From Flavihumibacter soli (GTDB taxonomy: Bacteria; Bacteroidota; Bacteroidia; Sphingobacteriales; Sphingobacteriaceae): a DNA stretch of 64,000 nt. Below are positions 53,416 to 63,124 of the stretch, in pieces. The stretch spans positions 310,001 to 374,000 of the forward strand of contig NZ_JAAFZB010000093.1 in the NCBI RefSeq assembly GCF_010692725.1, read 5' to 3'. A program made the position numbers and the translations under genes. Every line of letters begins with the position of its first letter. Position 1 is the first letter of the stretch. The notes under the pieces were generated by a model. The model saw nothing but the letters and a program-made list of their open reading frames with translations, searched no databases and was not told the origin of the DNA.

Positions 53416-53441
53416 TTCAAAATTCTATAGCCGTTATTATT

Positions 53442-56400
53442 CTATTTGTGTAACCAAACCTTCATCAGAGACATTAACTGATCTGTTTTAACTGGTTTGG
53501 TAATGTAATCGGACGCTCCCGAAGCAATACATTTCTGCCTGTCGCCGATCATCGCCTTAGCAGTTACTGCGATAATAGGCAACAATTGATTGCGATTTTC
53601 TTTGCGAATCCATTGAATAGTCTCATATCCATCCATCTCAGGCATCATAATATCCATAAGAACGATATCGATGTTCTTTTCAGTATTTAAAATTTCCAAC
53701 GCTTCCCGGCCGCTTTCAGCAGTAATCACATCGAGATTGGATCTTTCAAACGCAGCTGTGAGCGCAAAGAGATTACGAACATCGTCATCAACTACCAAAA
53801 CTTTTTTGCCGTCCAGGATACTGTTGTTATCTTTTTCAGCAAACACAATTTCTTTGCATTCGCTTGAGATATGATTCATATCGATGTGAAGGGACTTTAG
53901 TATCTGCTCCACAAGCCTGCATTCCAGATCCGGTGTTTTCAGCAGCGTTTTGAAATTGAAACGTTTGATGTGTATCAGTTCAGTTTTTGGAATTTCTGTT
54001 TCAGAATACAGTACCAGGCTGGTGTCAAATTTCTTGGTCTGATTCAGGAGCTTAACCAAGTCCTTAGATTCATTGGCGTCGTATTCAAATACGATACTGT
54101 CATAGTCATCCAGGTCTCTTAACTTTTCCAGGGCCTTTTTCACGCTGGGAACTGTTACAACAGAGATATGCGGGCTGCTTAGCAGCCGGGTAAGGCTATC
54201 TTTTTGCTTCTTATCATTTTCTATAAGAAGGATTTGTTTAACATTTCGATCATGAAAAGTAGTGATACCGGCCATGAGATCATCGAGAGAGCGATTAGAT
54301 AATGGTTTCAAATGAAAGCTTTTGGCCCCATGTTTTAAAGCCAGTGCACGGTTGTCCTCGCCTGAGATCAAATGAATTGGAATATGTCTTGTTTCCGGAT
54401 TATGTTTTAGAAACTTCAGAACCTTCCACCCGTTTGATTCCGGCATATTTACATCGAGCGTGATAGCAATCGGATTAAAATTTTGAATGCAGTCAAAAAT
54501 TTCAAGGTATGTCAATGCTACCACTGCCTTTAACCCGAAATCGTGCGCTTTATCAATCATTATCTTGGTAAACCTGATGTCATCCTCGATGACTAAGACG
54601 ACCCTGTCCGCCGGCAAAATATTAAATCGGTCATCATCAATAATATCCTCCGCTTCGGCCTGGATGCTTTTTAAAGCAGGAGCTGGAGGTAAGTGCCTGA
54701 TCGGATTTTCTCCCACCAGTTTCGTTCCTTCCTTATACATCAAAGGCAGATAAAGGCTAAATACACTTCCTTTGCCCAGTTCACTTCTTACGGTAATAGT
54801 GCCTTTTAGTAATTCAGCGAATCCTTTACTGATAGATAGTCCAAGGCCAGTGCCTCCGTATTTCCGGCTTGTGGATCCTTCGGCCTGTTGAAATGCTTCG
54901 AAAATAAGGTCCTGCGTATTTCCGGAAATCCCGATTCCGGTATCCTCGATTTCAAACACAATTACCGAGTCGATTCCCTTCAGGGGATGCTTTGCTGCTT
55001 TGTTACGGTAGATATTTAAGCTTACTTCACCCTTTTCCGTGAACTTGAATGCATTAGAAAGCAAGTTTTTCAGAATTTGATTCAGACGCTGAATATCCGT
55101 TTCCATTGTGTCCGGAAGATCCTCCTCAATGTCAATTTTAAAGTTCAGGTTCTTGGCCTCAGATATAGGCTTAAAGGTCGCTTCTACATAGGAAGCGATC
55201 TCCCGGAAGCTTACAGGCATAACGTCCGCTGAAATAACCCCTGACTCAATTTTTGAAAGATCAAGAATGTCGTTGATAAGCTGGATCAGGTCATCTCCGC
55301 ATGAGTGGATGGTCTTAGCATATTTAATCTGTTTGTCACTCAGGTTACCATCATGATTTTCAAATAGCTGCTGGGCAAGAATAAGTAAACTATTGAGCGG
55401 TGTACGCAGCTCATGCGACATGTTTGCAAGGAACTCCGATTTGTATTTCGACGTCAGAGCCAGCTGCTCCGCTTTTTCTTCAATGGAACGACGCGCCTCT
55501 TCCACCTCTTTATTGATCTGCTCCACCTCTTCTTTCTGTTTCTCAAGAAGCTGAGCCTTATCGTTGAGCTCGTCGTTGGCTCTTCGTAGTTCTTCCTGTT
55601 GTGAGCTCAACTCTCCCGCAAGCGATTGTGACTGGGAGAGGAGTTCTTCAGTCCTCGTATTTGTTTCAATATTATTGAGTACGATACCGATACTTTCCGT
55701 TAGCTGATCCAGGAAATCGAGGTGAGTCGGGCTGAAATTGTCAAAGGAAGCAAGTTCAATTACCGCCTTGATATTGTTCTCGAAAAGTACAGGTAATATG
55801 ACAAGTGACGATGGGGGAGCACTGCCGATTCCTGATTTTATCTGGAGATAGTCTCCGGGAACATTGGTGAGCAGAATTCTTTCTTTATCGATAGCACATT
55901 GTCCCACCAAACCTTCATTAAGGGAGAACTCCATATTAATGGTTCTCTTGTTGTTTGGTGCATAGCCAGCGAACAATTTTAATTTTGGAACGCCAGTCAG
56001 TTCTTCAGGATGCTCCAGAATATAGAATGCCCCGTATTTCGCATTTACAAGTTCAGATAGCTCAGAGAGGATCTTATTTGCAACTGCATTCCGGTCACGT
56101 TGTCCCTGAAGCATCTGTGTAAACTTGGCAAGGTTGGACTTAAGCCAATCCTGTTCATGGTTCCTTAAGGTGGTTCCCTTCAGGTTGGCGATCATCTGGT
56201 TAATCGTATCCTTTAACGCTTCCAGCTCTCCTTTGGCATCCACACCGATAGTTCGGGTTAAATCCCCCTTAGTTACCGCTGATGCAACCTCTGAGATCGA
56301 ACGTACCTGGGTTGTTAAGTTCTGTGCCAGCTGATTTACGTTCTCCGTCAAATCCTTCCAGGTTCCTGAAGCGCCCGGTACGCTCGCCTGACCACCTAAT

Positions 56401-59147
56401 CGTCCTTGTACACCCACCTCACGGGCAACGGTTGTTACCTGATCTGCAAAGACCGCCAGGGTATCAATCATCTCGTTAATCGTATCGGTTAACTGAGCTA
56501 CCTCACCAAGTGCGTTGATTGAGAGTCGTTGTTTCAGGTTTCCTTTTGCAATACCGGTAGCCACCTTAGAGATACCACGGATCTGGCCGGTTAAGTTGGA
56601 TGCCATCTGATTTACCGAATCCGTTAAATCTTTCCAGGTACCACCCACACCTTTTACCTGTGCCTGGCCGCCCAGCTTTCCTTCGGTTCCTACCTCCCTT
56701 GCCACACGCGTTACTTCGGATGCAAATGAGTTCAGCTGATCCACCATCGTATTGATCGTGTTCTTTAAATCCATCATCTCACCCTTAACGTCGATCACCA
56801 CCGTTTTAGAAAGGTCACCACCTGCCACCGCCTTGGTTACCTCAGCAATGTTACGTACCTGGGATGTGAGATTACTCGACATCTGGTTTACCGAATCTGT
56901 TAAATCCTTCCAGGTACCAGCAACACCGGGAACAAAGGCCTGGCCACCAAGGTTACCGTCGGTACCTACCTCACGTGCCACACGGGTTACCTCTGAGGCA
57001 AATCCCCTGAGCTGATCCACCATCGTATTAATAGTTTCTTTCAGCTGGAGAATCTCTCCACGTACATCGACCGTGATCTTTTTGGATAAATCCCCGTTTG
57101 CTACCGCTATGGATACATCCGCTATGTTTCTTAACTGGGCCGTCAGGTTACCAGCCATCTTATTTACCGAATCCGTTAAATCCTTCCAGGTACCATCGAC
57201 ACCCGGTACGTTGGCCTGACCTCCCAGCTGGCCCTCTGAACCTACCTCACGTGCTACCCTCGTTACCTCTGAGGCGAAACCACGGAGCTGATCCACCATG
57301 GTGTTGATCGTATTCTTCAGCTCAAGTAACTCGCCTTTGGCATTTACCGTGATCTTTCTTGAAAGGTCACCTTTAGCCACCGCCGTGGTTACTTCAGCAA
57401 TATTCCTTACCTGGGACGTTAAGTTATCCGCCATCTTGTTCACGGAATCTGTCAAATCCTTCCAGGTACCACCAACGCCTGGCACATTCGCCTGGCCCCC
57501 AAGCTGTCCTTCCGAACCTACCTCACGTGCCACACGTGTTACCTCTGAACCGAAAGAGTTCAGCTGATCCACCATCGTATTTATAGTGATCTTTAACTCG
57601 AGCATTTCTCCCCGAACGTCAACCGTGATCTTTTTAGATAAGTCACCCTTGGCCACCGCAGTAGTTACTTCGGCTATATTTCGTACCTGTCCAGTCAGGT
57701 TACCTGCCATCTGGTTTACTGAATCCGTTAAATCCTTCCAGGTTCCACCAACCCCGGGAACATTCGCCTGACCACCTAACTGGCCGTCGGAGCCTACCTC
57801 CCTGGCTACCCTGGTTACCTCCGATGAGAAGGAGTTGAGCTGATCCACCATCGTGTTGATGGTGTTTTTCAGCTCGAGGAGCTCGCCTTTCGCGTCCGCG
57901 GTAATTTTGCGGGATAGATCTCCCTTGGCTACCGCCGTCGTTACGTCGGCAATATTTCGCACCTGGTCGGTCAGGTTACTACCCATCTGGTTTACCGAGT
58001 CGGTCAGATCTTTCCACACCCCGCCGACACCTTTCACCTTCGCCTGGCCCCCCAGTTTACCTTCCGTACCTACCTCTAATGCCACACGCGTTACCTCCGA
58101 AGCGAAGGAGTTCAGCTGATCCACCATCGTATTGATGGTTTTCTTTAATTCAAGCATCTCTCCCTTAACATCCACCGTGATCTTCTTGGAAAGGTCACCA
58201 TTGGCCACCGCTGTTGTTACACCCGCTATATTTCGTACCTGCGAAGTAAGGTTACCCGCCATACGGTTCACGGAATCTGTCAAATCTTTCCAGGTACCTG
58301 CAACTCCCGGTACCTTTGCCTGGCCTCCAAGCTTTCCTTCTGTACCAACCTCCAGTGCTACCCGGGTTACCTCAGAAGAGAAGGAGTTGAGCTGATCCAC
58401 CATCGTATTGATCGTGTTCTTTAATTCCAGGATTTCCCCTTTGGCTTCAACGGTGATCTTTCTCGAAAGGTCACCCTTTGCCACCGCTGTAGTTACCGCA
58501 GCTACGTTCCGTACCTGAGCAGTTAAGTTACCCGCCATCTGGTTTACCGAATCGGTTAATTCTGCCCAAACACCCGCAACACCCTTGATTTTTGCCTGCT
58601 CACCTAATTGACCTTCCGAACCTACCTGCCTTGCTACCCGTGTTACCTCCGCAGAGAATAGCCGGAGCTTGGAAAGCATCTGGTTAGACTCCTTGGCAAT
58701 ACGCATAAACTCCCCTTTGAGGGGCTGGCCATTGATCTCAAGTGAAATCTCTTTAGACAAGTTGCCATTCGCAACTGAGTTGATCATCCCCGCGATTTCC
58801 AGGGTAGGGTGGGTCAAGTCAGTGATCAGGTTATTTAAAGATTTTATGCCGTTAGCCCACTCACCCCGGGCATCTGGAAGATCAATCCTCTTGGAAAGAT
58901 TTCCACCCTTACCGATAATTTTTTCAGCTGACGATATTTCTGAAACAACCCGTTCATTCATATCGATAATGTCATTCAGCACTTCGCAAACCCTGCCACA
59001 GAGACCAGCTTGGGTAACAGGCATTCGGGCATTCAGCTTACCGTTTTTTACCAATGAAAGCACCTTTAATAATTCTTTTAGATCAAGCGTTTCTTCAGGG
59101 GCTGATACTGATGAACCATTAATGTACTGTATATTTTCTTTACTCAT
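53442..59147 (-). CDS. Poly-HAMP hybrid histidine kinase, 1901 residues
   Basis: A giant cytoplasmic hybrid kinase like the group III (Nik1/Os-1) poly-HAMP kinases. Order: degenerate HAMP-like N-terminus (about 20-208); eight near-identical 92-residue HAMP-pair units starting at residue 209, with a partial ninth (945-990); GAF domain (about 1010-1160); coiled coil (1165-1230); HisKA with His 1245 in NMSHELRTP; HATPase (1350-1470); receiver 1 (Asp 1565 in TLDVNMP); a degenerate receiver (about 1636-1755); and receiver 3 (Asp 1832 in VLMDIMMP). There are no membrane helices. It heads a four-gene operon of two-component genes. Confidence 0.95.
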   Translation of the reverse strand: MSKENIQYINGSSVSAPEETLDLKELLKVLSLVKNGKLNARMPVTQAGLCGRVCEVLNDIIDMNERVVSEISSAEKIIGKGGNLSKRIDLPDARGEWANGIKSLNNLITDLTHPTLEIAGMINSVANGNLSKEISLEINGQPLKGEFMRIAKESNQMLSKLRLFSAEVTRVARQVGSEGQLGEQAKIKGVAGVWAELTDSVNQMAGNLTAQVRNVAAVTTAVAKGDLSRKITVEAKGEILELKNTINTMVDQLNSFSSEVTRVALEVGTEGKLGGQAKVPGVAGTWKDLTDSVNRMAGNLTSQVRNIAGVTTAVANGDLSKKITVDVKGEMLELKKTINTMVDQLNSFASEVTRVALEVGTEGKLGGQAKVKGVGGVWKDLTDSVNQMGSNLTDQVRNIADVTTAVAKGDLSRKITADAKGELLELKNTINTMVDQLNSFSSEVTRVAREVGSDGQLGGQANVPGVGGTWKDLTDSVNQMAGNLTGQVRNIAEVTTAVAKGDLSKKITVDVRGEMLELKITINTMVDQLNSFGSEVTRVAREVGSEGQLGGQANVPGVGGTWKDLTDSVNKMADNLTSQVRNIAEVTTAVAKGDLSRKITVNAKGELLELKNTINTMVDQLRGFASEVTRVAREVGSEGQLGGQANVPGVDGTWKDLTDSVNKMAGNLTAQLRNIADVSIAVANGDLSKKITVDVRGEILQLKETINTMVDQLRGFASEVTRVAREVGTDGNLGGQAFVPGVAGTWKDLTDSVNQMSSNLTSQVRNIAEVTKAVAGGDLSKTVVIDVKGEMMDLKNTINTMVDQLNSFASEVTRVAREVGTEGKLGGQAQVKGVGGTWKDLTDSVNQMASNLTGQIRGISKVATGIAKGNLKQRLSINALGEVAQLTDTINEMIDTLAVFADQVTTVAREVGVQGRLGGQASVPGASGTWKDLTENVNQLAQNLTTQVRSISEVASAVTKGDLTRTIGVDAKGELEALKDTINQMIANLKGTTLRNHEQDWLKSNLAKFTQMLQGQRDRNAVANKILSELSELVNAKYGAFYILEHPEELTGVPKLKLFAGYAPNNKRTINMEFSLNEGLVGQCAIDKERILLTNVPGDYLQIKSGIGSAPPSSLVILPVLFENNIKAVIELASFDNFSPTHLDFLDQLTESIGIVLNNIETNTRTEELLSQSQSLAGELSSQQEELRRANDELNDKAQLLEKQKEEVEQINKEVEEARRSIEEKAEQLALTSKYKSEFLANMSHELRTPLNSLLILAQQLFENHDGNLSDKQIKYAKTIHSCGDDLIQLINDILDLSKIESGVISADVMPVSFREIASYVEATFKPISEAKNLNFKIDIEEDLPDTMETDIQRLNQILKNLLSNAFKFTEKGEVSLNIYRNKAAKHPLKGIDSVIVFEIEDTGIGISGNTQDLIFEAFQQAEGSTSRKYGGTGLGLSISKGFAELLKGTITVRSELGKGSVFSLYLPLMYKEGTKLVGENPIRHLPPAPALKSIQAEAEDIIDDDRFNILPADRVVLVIEDDIRFTKIMIDKAHDFGLKAVVALTYLEIFDCIQNFNPIAITLDVNMPESNGWKVLKFLKHNPETRHIPIHLISGEDNRALALKHGAKSFHLKPLSNRSLDDLMAGITTFHDRNVKQILLIENDKKQKDSLTRLLSSPHISVVTVPSVKKALEKLRDLDDYDSIVFEYDANESKDLVKLLNQTKKFDTSLVLYSETEIPKTELIHIKRFNFKTLLKTPDLECRLVEQILKSLHIDMNHISSECKEIVFAEKDNNSILDGKKVLVVDDDVRNLFALTAAFERSNLDVITAESGREALEILNTEKNIDIVLMDIMMPEMDGYETIQWIRKENRNQLLPIIAVTAKAMIGDRQKCIASGASDYITKPVKTDQLMSLMKVWLHK
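56181..58523 (-). repeat. Eight-and-a-half tandem 276-bp HAMP-pair repeats
   Basis: Within the giant kinase, units of 92 codons (276 bp) are repeated with an exact period. Unit starts lie at residues 209, 301, 393, 485, 577, 669, 761 and 853; a partial unit runs 945-990. Key motifs repeat each time: (V/I)-A-x-G-D-L-S-x-K-I, TINTMVDQL, SEVTRVAxEVG and [10 protein letters not shown]. Units 1-7 are close copies, unit 8 and the partial ninth are more diverged, suggesting recent expansion. Confidence 0.9.
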
Positions 59148-59639
59148 TTTTAAATGATTTTCTTGAGTGTATAATTATTAGCGCATACATGTATTTATTT
59201 GTATACGACCGTGTTTGTCGATTAATTTTCAGCTTCTGCAGGCAATATACTGAGTATGGGTAATGTTCCTGTATAGTTCCTTCCAGGAGCAATTAAAGCA
59301 TAGAAACGATTTAATATATTACGACAGAGTGTGCGTTTTGTTACCGAGAACGAGATTTCGTTCTTGAAATTTGAGATACCGAATGTTGAGCTTCCTATAA
59401 TTTTTATAAACATTAACCGCAAACGAATTAATTGATGTGATCCTGTGTCATTAAAATTAAAGGTAATGAATCATAAGTGCTGTTCATTTGACGATTTAGC
59501 AAAATAAGGGTGTGTAATCCGGTAGTTAAAGTAGCAAAAAGCTAGCCGGATTTCAATTAAGTCTTGATCTTTTGTGGCTCTTCTGCTGTTGTAATGCAGG
59601 TCGTGTCAACACAAATTGGTTGAGTCACCAAATGATGGG
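59148..59639. other. Gene-free gap between the kinase operon and the carotenoid operon
   Basis: This gap of 492 bases presumably holds the promoter of the kinase operon. No clean TAnnTTTG box is seen near the start. A 66-residue leftward open frame (59222-59422) lacks convincing coding character. An imperfect ATCCGG/CCGGAT hairpin lies at about 59517-59551, without a T run to make it a terminator. Nothing else is recognised. Confidence 0.5.
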
Positions 59640-60356
59640 CTAAGTATAAAGGGATTCTTTGATCTTTTTTGATCTTTGCCTCTTTAACAGGTTCTTGTAG
59701 ATAAGTAGGTTGATTAAAATTAATTCCATCCCATAAAATACATCCTCAAGCGGAATGGTCCCTATACGAATCCCTATGGTTTCCATCTCATTATACCATA
59801 CTACCGGATGTTCCAATCCCGAACCGGTTAAAATGCCGTTTACTATAAGGAAGGGTATTAACAGTATGGCGTAAATCAGATAAAACTTAGAAAGCCAGGT
59901 AACTTTTAAAATGTATTTTGCTAAAGCCAATACAACAGCGAGACTAATAAAGGTAAAGACTGAATAGAGTTTATTATAGAAGAGAATCCCGGTTGTGATC
60001 AGGATAATAATAAGCAATAGGGTCAGGGTGGACTCTGCCGAAACCGGTGATTTTTTTATCAGAATATCCAGGCAATGGTAAGTAAAGACACAAGCATAAG
60101 GAATACAGAAAAAGAACAGGATCTCTTCTACAGGTAAATTAAGCACTTCAACACCCGTCAAATAATTTTTATTGAAGCCCCAGACACCGAGGTAGGTAAA
60201 ATAAACATCCCAAACGATGAAGATAAAGCCCGTTATACCTAGGCCCGGGAAAAATGATTTCCAGGTCTTGTAGAATTTAAGTTTTGGATGAAATGAAAAT
60301 AGGAAGGGGATCAATATGGTACCTAAGTTTACCAGCAGATAAGTAAACTTCGTCAT
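59640..60356 (-). CDS. crtYcd: Fused lycopene cyclase (CrtYcd-type)
   Basis: Membrane lycopene beta-cyclase of the heterodimer-derived, fused form. The 238-residue protein has about six helices and the two half-motifs, PVEEILFFFCIPYACVF in the first half and PLEDVFYGMELILINLL in the second; each contains the conserved P-x-E-E/D. This makes beta-carotene from lycopene. It is the last gene of the carotenoid operon; its ATG overlaps the crtZ stop (ATGA). Confidence 0.9.
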   Translation of the reverse strand: MTKFTYLLVNLGTILIPFLFSFHPKLKFYKTWKSFFPGLGITGFIFIVWDVYFTYLGVWGFNKNYLTGVEVLNLPVEEILFFFCIPYACVFTYHCLDILIKKSPVSAESTLTLLLIIILITTGILFYNKLYSVFTFISLAVVLALAKYILKVTWLSKFYLIYAILLIPFLIVNGILTGSGLEHPVVWYNEMETIGIRIGTIPLEDVFYGMELILINLLIYKNLLKRQRSKKIKESLYT

Positions 60357-60823
60357 AACTTTCCTTGCTTCAATTGACGAAAGTATTTAAAGGGCACCCA
60401 GAGCATTCCAAAACATTCACCCTCATCTTTATTAAGGTGCTTATGGTGCACCTTATGGGCCCGGCGGATAGCTGCGAAATAAACGTTATTGGCATTTCGA
60501 AAAATTTTGAAACGCTGGTGAATAAAGATATCGTGAATAATAAAATAAGCGAAACCGTATAAAGTGATTCCCAGCCCGATCCAGAAAAGGAAGTTATAGC
60601 CGTTCAGCATACCAAAATATAAAGCGATAATTCCGGGAAGGGCAAAGATCAGGAAGAAAAAATCATTGTCTTCGAAGAAGCCTTTAGATTCTTTTTTATG
60701 ATGATCCTTATGCAACCGCCACAGCAAACCATGCATTATATACTTGTGTGTAAACCAGGCTACTGCCTCCATGCCAAAAAAAGCCGAAAGCGTTATAAGC
60801 GCATTAATGATAACTGCTTTCAT
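60353..60823 (-). CDS. crtZ: Beta-carotene hydroxylase CrtZ
   Basis: Membrane di-iron hydroxylase that turns beta-carotene into zeaxanthin. The ATG at 60823 is preferred over a TTG three codons upstream, giving 156 residues. The His clusters are visible: HKYIMHG, HKDHHKKE, HDIFIHQRF and HKVHHKH. It overlaps the crtYcd start by ATGA and lies just after the SRPBCC gene, which it overlaps by 20 bases. Confidence 0.92.
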   Translation of the reverse strand: MKAVIINALITLSAFFGMEAVAWFTHKYIMHGLLWRLHKDHHKKESKGFFEDNDFFFLIFALPGIIALYFGMLNGYNFLFWIGLGITLYGFAYFIIHDIFIHQRFKIFRNANNVYFAAIRRAHKVHHKHLNKDEGECFGMLWVPFKYFRQLKQGKL

Positions 60824-61283
60824 TGTCAACAAACATTTTATTTAAGATCCCTTTCCGGTATGCAAAGATATCCGCTATTTTTTCCCTCACGACCAGGGAG
60901 TTCGTATATCTTCCAATGATACCAAAAGGCAACTGATACTTTACTTCATCCTGCATAACAAGACCCTTTTCCTGGGGTAAATAAATATGCCTGTGCTCCC
61001 ATAACTTGTAAGGCCCTTTGACCTGTCGGTCTGTAAAAGATGTGGGTTTATTTACTTTTGTTATTTCGGTTTGCCATCTAAGGGGAATGCCGAACAGGGG
61101 TTTTACTGTGTAGTCTATAATCATCCCTTCATAAATTTCCTCTCCCTTAAGCTGGGTCAGTATCTTAAAGTCCAGTTCGGGCGGGGTTATCAACGCAAGG
61201 TTTTTCGCGCTTGAAAAGAAATCCCATGCAGTTGCTATATCAATCGGCAGAAATTGTTCGGTATGGAAATAATAGGTGTCCAT
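60804..61283 (-). CDS. SRPBCC-family protein in the carotenoid operon
   Basis: A 159-residue soluble protein with the SRPBCC/START-like fold (a single hydrophobic pocket): N-terminal strand TEQFLPIDIATAWDFFSSAKNLALITPPEL and the DRQVKGPYKLWEHRHIYLP middle. Such proteins bind lipids or small hydrophobic ligands. In Bacteroidota carotenoid operons it may handle an isoprenoid intermediate; no activity is shown. It lies between idi and crtZ. Confidence 0.85.
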   Translation of the reverse strand: MDTYYFHTEQFLPIDIATAWDFFSSAKNLALITPPELDFKILTQLKGEEIYEGMIIDYTVKPLFGIPLRWQTEITKVNKPTSFTDRQVKGPYKLWEHRHIYLPQEKGLVMQDEVKYQLPFGIIGRYTNSLVVREKIADIFAYRKGILNKMFVDNESSYH

Positions 61284-61285
61284 AG

Positions 61286-61810
61286 CTAGTTGCTTATTCG
61301 ATGAAAATGTTCATTAACTTTTGGAAGGCAGATTTTTAACCATGCTGAAAAGTCCTCAGGATGCAGGTCGATAGCCTGAACAAGATCCTCCAGCGTCATA
61401 TACTTGAAGTCCTTAACCTCCAGGGGATTAATGACTGGTATGTCATCTGATCTTCCAAAAAATACATGGTCGTATTCATGTTCAGTTAGCCCGTTTTCAA
61501 ATTCCATTTTATAAGTAAAACTGAATATAAACTCCGCGTGGCAATGCATTCCCATTTCTTCCGCAAGCCTTCTTTCAACTGCTGTTGCTAATTCTTCACC
61601 TAAACGCGGATGGCTGCAGCATGTGTTCGTCCATAAGCCACCAGAATGATATTTATCATTGGCCCGCTGCTGCAGCAGTAATTGGCCTTTACTATTAAAG
61701 ATGAAAATGGAAAACGCCCTGTGAAGCAATCCTTTCTGGTGTACAGAAAGTTTATCCATTCCGCCAAGCGCCTTATCATCTTCATCCACTAAAATCAGTA
61801 ATTCCTCCAT
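61286..61810 (-). CDS. idi: Isopentenyl-diphosphate delta-isomerase
   Basis: Interconverts isopentenyl and dimethylallyl diphosphate, supplying prenyl primers for the carotenoid genes. The ATG at 61810 is preferred over the longer frame (to 61840), leaving a 13-base gap to the upstream gene; the 174-residue product is of Nudix type I. It shows the catalytic Cys in TNTCCSHP, the Nudix-box region GEELATAVERRLAEEMG, and EHEYDHVF with the metal-binding residues. Confidence 0.95.
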   Translation of the reverse strand: MEELLILVDEDDKALGGMDKLSVHQKGLLHRAFSIFIFNSKGQLLLQQRANDKYHSGGLWTNTCCSHPRLGEELATAVERRLAEEMGMHCHAEFIFSFTYKMEFENGLTEHEYDHVFFGRSDDIPVINPLEVKDFKYMTLEDLVQAIDLHPEDFSAWLKICLPKVNEHFHRISN

Positions 61811-61823
61811 CGCGTAATTATTT

Positions 61824-62291
61824 TTAGGCTTTGAGATCACTTAGGTAACGGGTGATCATGTTTTTCAGCGCCAGATCGTTTATGTATGGCAACGAAACTG
61901 TTAAAAATTGCTGATCAGTTTTAATACTGTTATTATACCCGAGAAAAGAAGGCGCATTGGTTTGGATCGTGAATCGTAAAAAACGTAATTCAACATTTTT
62001 TGTGTCATTACGAACAGCTTTTTCAAGCATGTTTTTGCCTTTTCGAAAGTAGTTGATCTTTGATATCGGATTAAGTACATATTTTGCCATCACCATCGTT
62101 GCTGCGGCTTTATAACCAATTAGTTCCGAAATGTTTTCACCCTTGTCAGGTATCTGAAGCTCGGTCAATATCCTGCAGGATTTCTCCTGGCCTGCAGCTT
62201 TTCTATAAAGTGATCTTATCTCAGGCAAAGTTGATGCATTTGCAACGACCTGAGCCGAGATAATCATTAACAATATCAGCCTTATTTTCAT
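61824..62291 (-). CDS. Secreted protein of unknown function in the carotenoid operon
   Basis: A 155-residue protein with an N-terminal signal peptide (ILLMIISAQVVANA) and a helical mature region. Segments such as SELIGYKAAATMVMAKYVLNPISK and LRFLRFTIQTNAPSFLGYN look conserved. Its stop lies 13 bases from the idi ATG and its start overlaps the crtB stop (ATGA). I do not recognise a function. It is unusual that a secreted protein is locked between crtB and idi. Confidence 0.8.
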   Translation of the reverse strand: MKIRLILLMIISAQVVANASTLPEIRSLYRKAAGQEKSCRILTELQIPDKGENISELIGYKAAATMVMAKYVLNPISKINYFRKGKNMLEKAVRNDTKNVELRFLRFTIQTNAPSFLGYNNSIKTDQQFLTVSLPYINDLALKNMITRYLSDLKA

Positions 62292-63124
62292 ACCATATTC
62301 ATTTTAAATTCGAACAGGCTGTTGAGCATAAGCCCGAATTTTTGACCGTTATTTATCCTAACCCTGGCAGAAAGAACTTGTTGGGCGGGAATTTTCCGGA
62401 TCTTATTAAACAACGACCGATAGTATACATAAGCAAGGTAAACTCCTCCTTTAGAGGATGAAGGAAGCATTCTGATTCCCACCAAAGCCGTTTTAAATTC
62501 ATTTTCAATTTCCTCCTCAATCTGCAGCTTCGCCTGACGATTGAAATCAGTCATATCGACGCCGGGGAAATAGGTGCGTCCGAGCACATGATAATCGTCC
62601 TTAATATCTCTGAGAAAGTTTACTTTTTGAAACGCCGAGCCTAATTTCATCGCGTAAGGCCTTAGCTCTTCATATTTATGTTTATCACCTTCCACAAACA
62701 CATGCAGGCACATCAGGCCGACGACTTCCGCGGATCCCAGTATATATTGCTGGTAGTTCTCACGGGTATAGTGTACCTTTTCAAGATCCATTTTCATACT
62801 TTCCAGAAACAGCTCTATCAGGTTGTGACTTATCTGGTACTGCTTTACAGCCTGCTGAAAGGAATTTAAGATGGGATTGGTAGAAATTCCATTTTCCAGC
62901 GCTTCATAAGTCTCTGCCCGGAACTTTGAGAGAAGCTGCTTTTTATCAAATCCATCGAAGCTATCTACGATCTCATCAGCTACTCTGACAAATCCGTAAA
63001 TAGCATAAATAGCGTTTCGAAGACGGATGTTTAAAAAATAGATGCCAAGTGAGAAACTGGTGCTGTAAGTGCGGGTGGTCATTTTACTTATCTCAATTGA
63101 TAAGTTATCAAATAACTGTTTCAT
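62288..63124 (-). CDS. crtB: Phytoene synthase CrtB
   Basis: Squalene/phytoene synthase family, condensing two geranylgeranyl diphosphates to phytoene. The 278-residue product has the first Asp-rich motif around VADEIVDSF and the second in LRDIKDDYHVLGRTYFP. Length is normal. The gene overlaps the end of crtI by 17 bases and the start of the secreted protein gene by four (ATGA), so the operon is tightly coupled. Confidence 0.95.
   Translation of the reverse strand: MKQLFDNLSIEISKMTTRTYSTSFSLGIYFLNIRLRNAIYAIYGFVRVADEIVDSFDGFDKKQLLSKFRAETYEALENGISTNPILNSFQQAVKQYQISHNLIELFLESMKMDLEKVHYTRENYQQYILGSAEVVGLMCLHVFVEGDKHKYEELRPYAMKLGSAFQKVNFLRDIKDDYHVLGRTYFPGVDMTDFNRQAKLQIEEEIENEFKTALVGIRMLPSSSKGGVYLAYVYYRSLFNKIRKIPAQQVLSARVRINNGQKFGLMLNSLFEFKMNMV

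Noticed and set aside
56125-58395. Series of plus-strand open frames (about 87-89 residues each) opposite the HAMP repeats
   Set aside because: They recur with the 276-bp period and are simply the opposite strand of the repeated kinase units; no independent start context or coding character.
56181-58523. Long tandem repeats that could suggest a CRISPR or satellite array
   Set aside because: The repeats are 276 bp, in frame and fully coding; there are no short repeats with unique spacers.
59222-59422. 66-residue leftward open frame in the gap between the kinase and carotenoid operons
   Set aside because: Composition and the lack of start context or recognisable motifs do not support coding; the gap is more likely regulatory.
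59517-59551. ATCCGG/CCGGAT hairpin downstream of crtYcd
   Set aside because: No T run follows on either strand and the stem has a bulge; not a convincing terminator.
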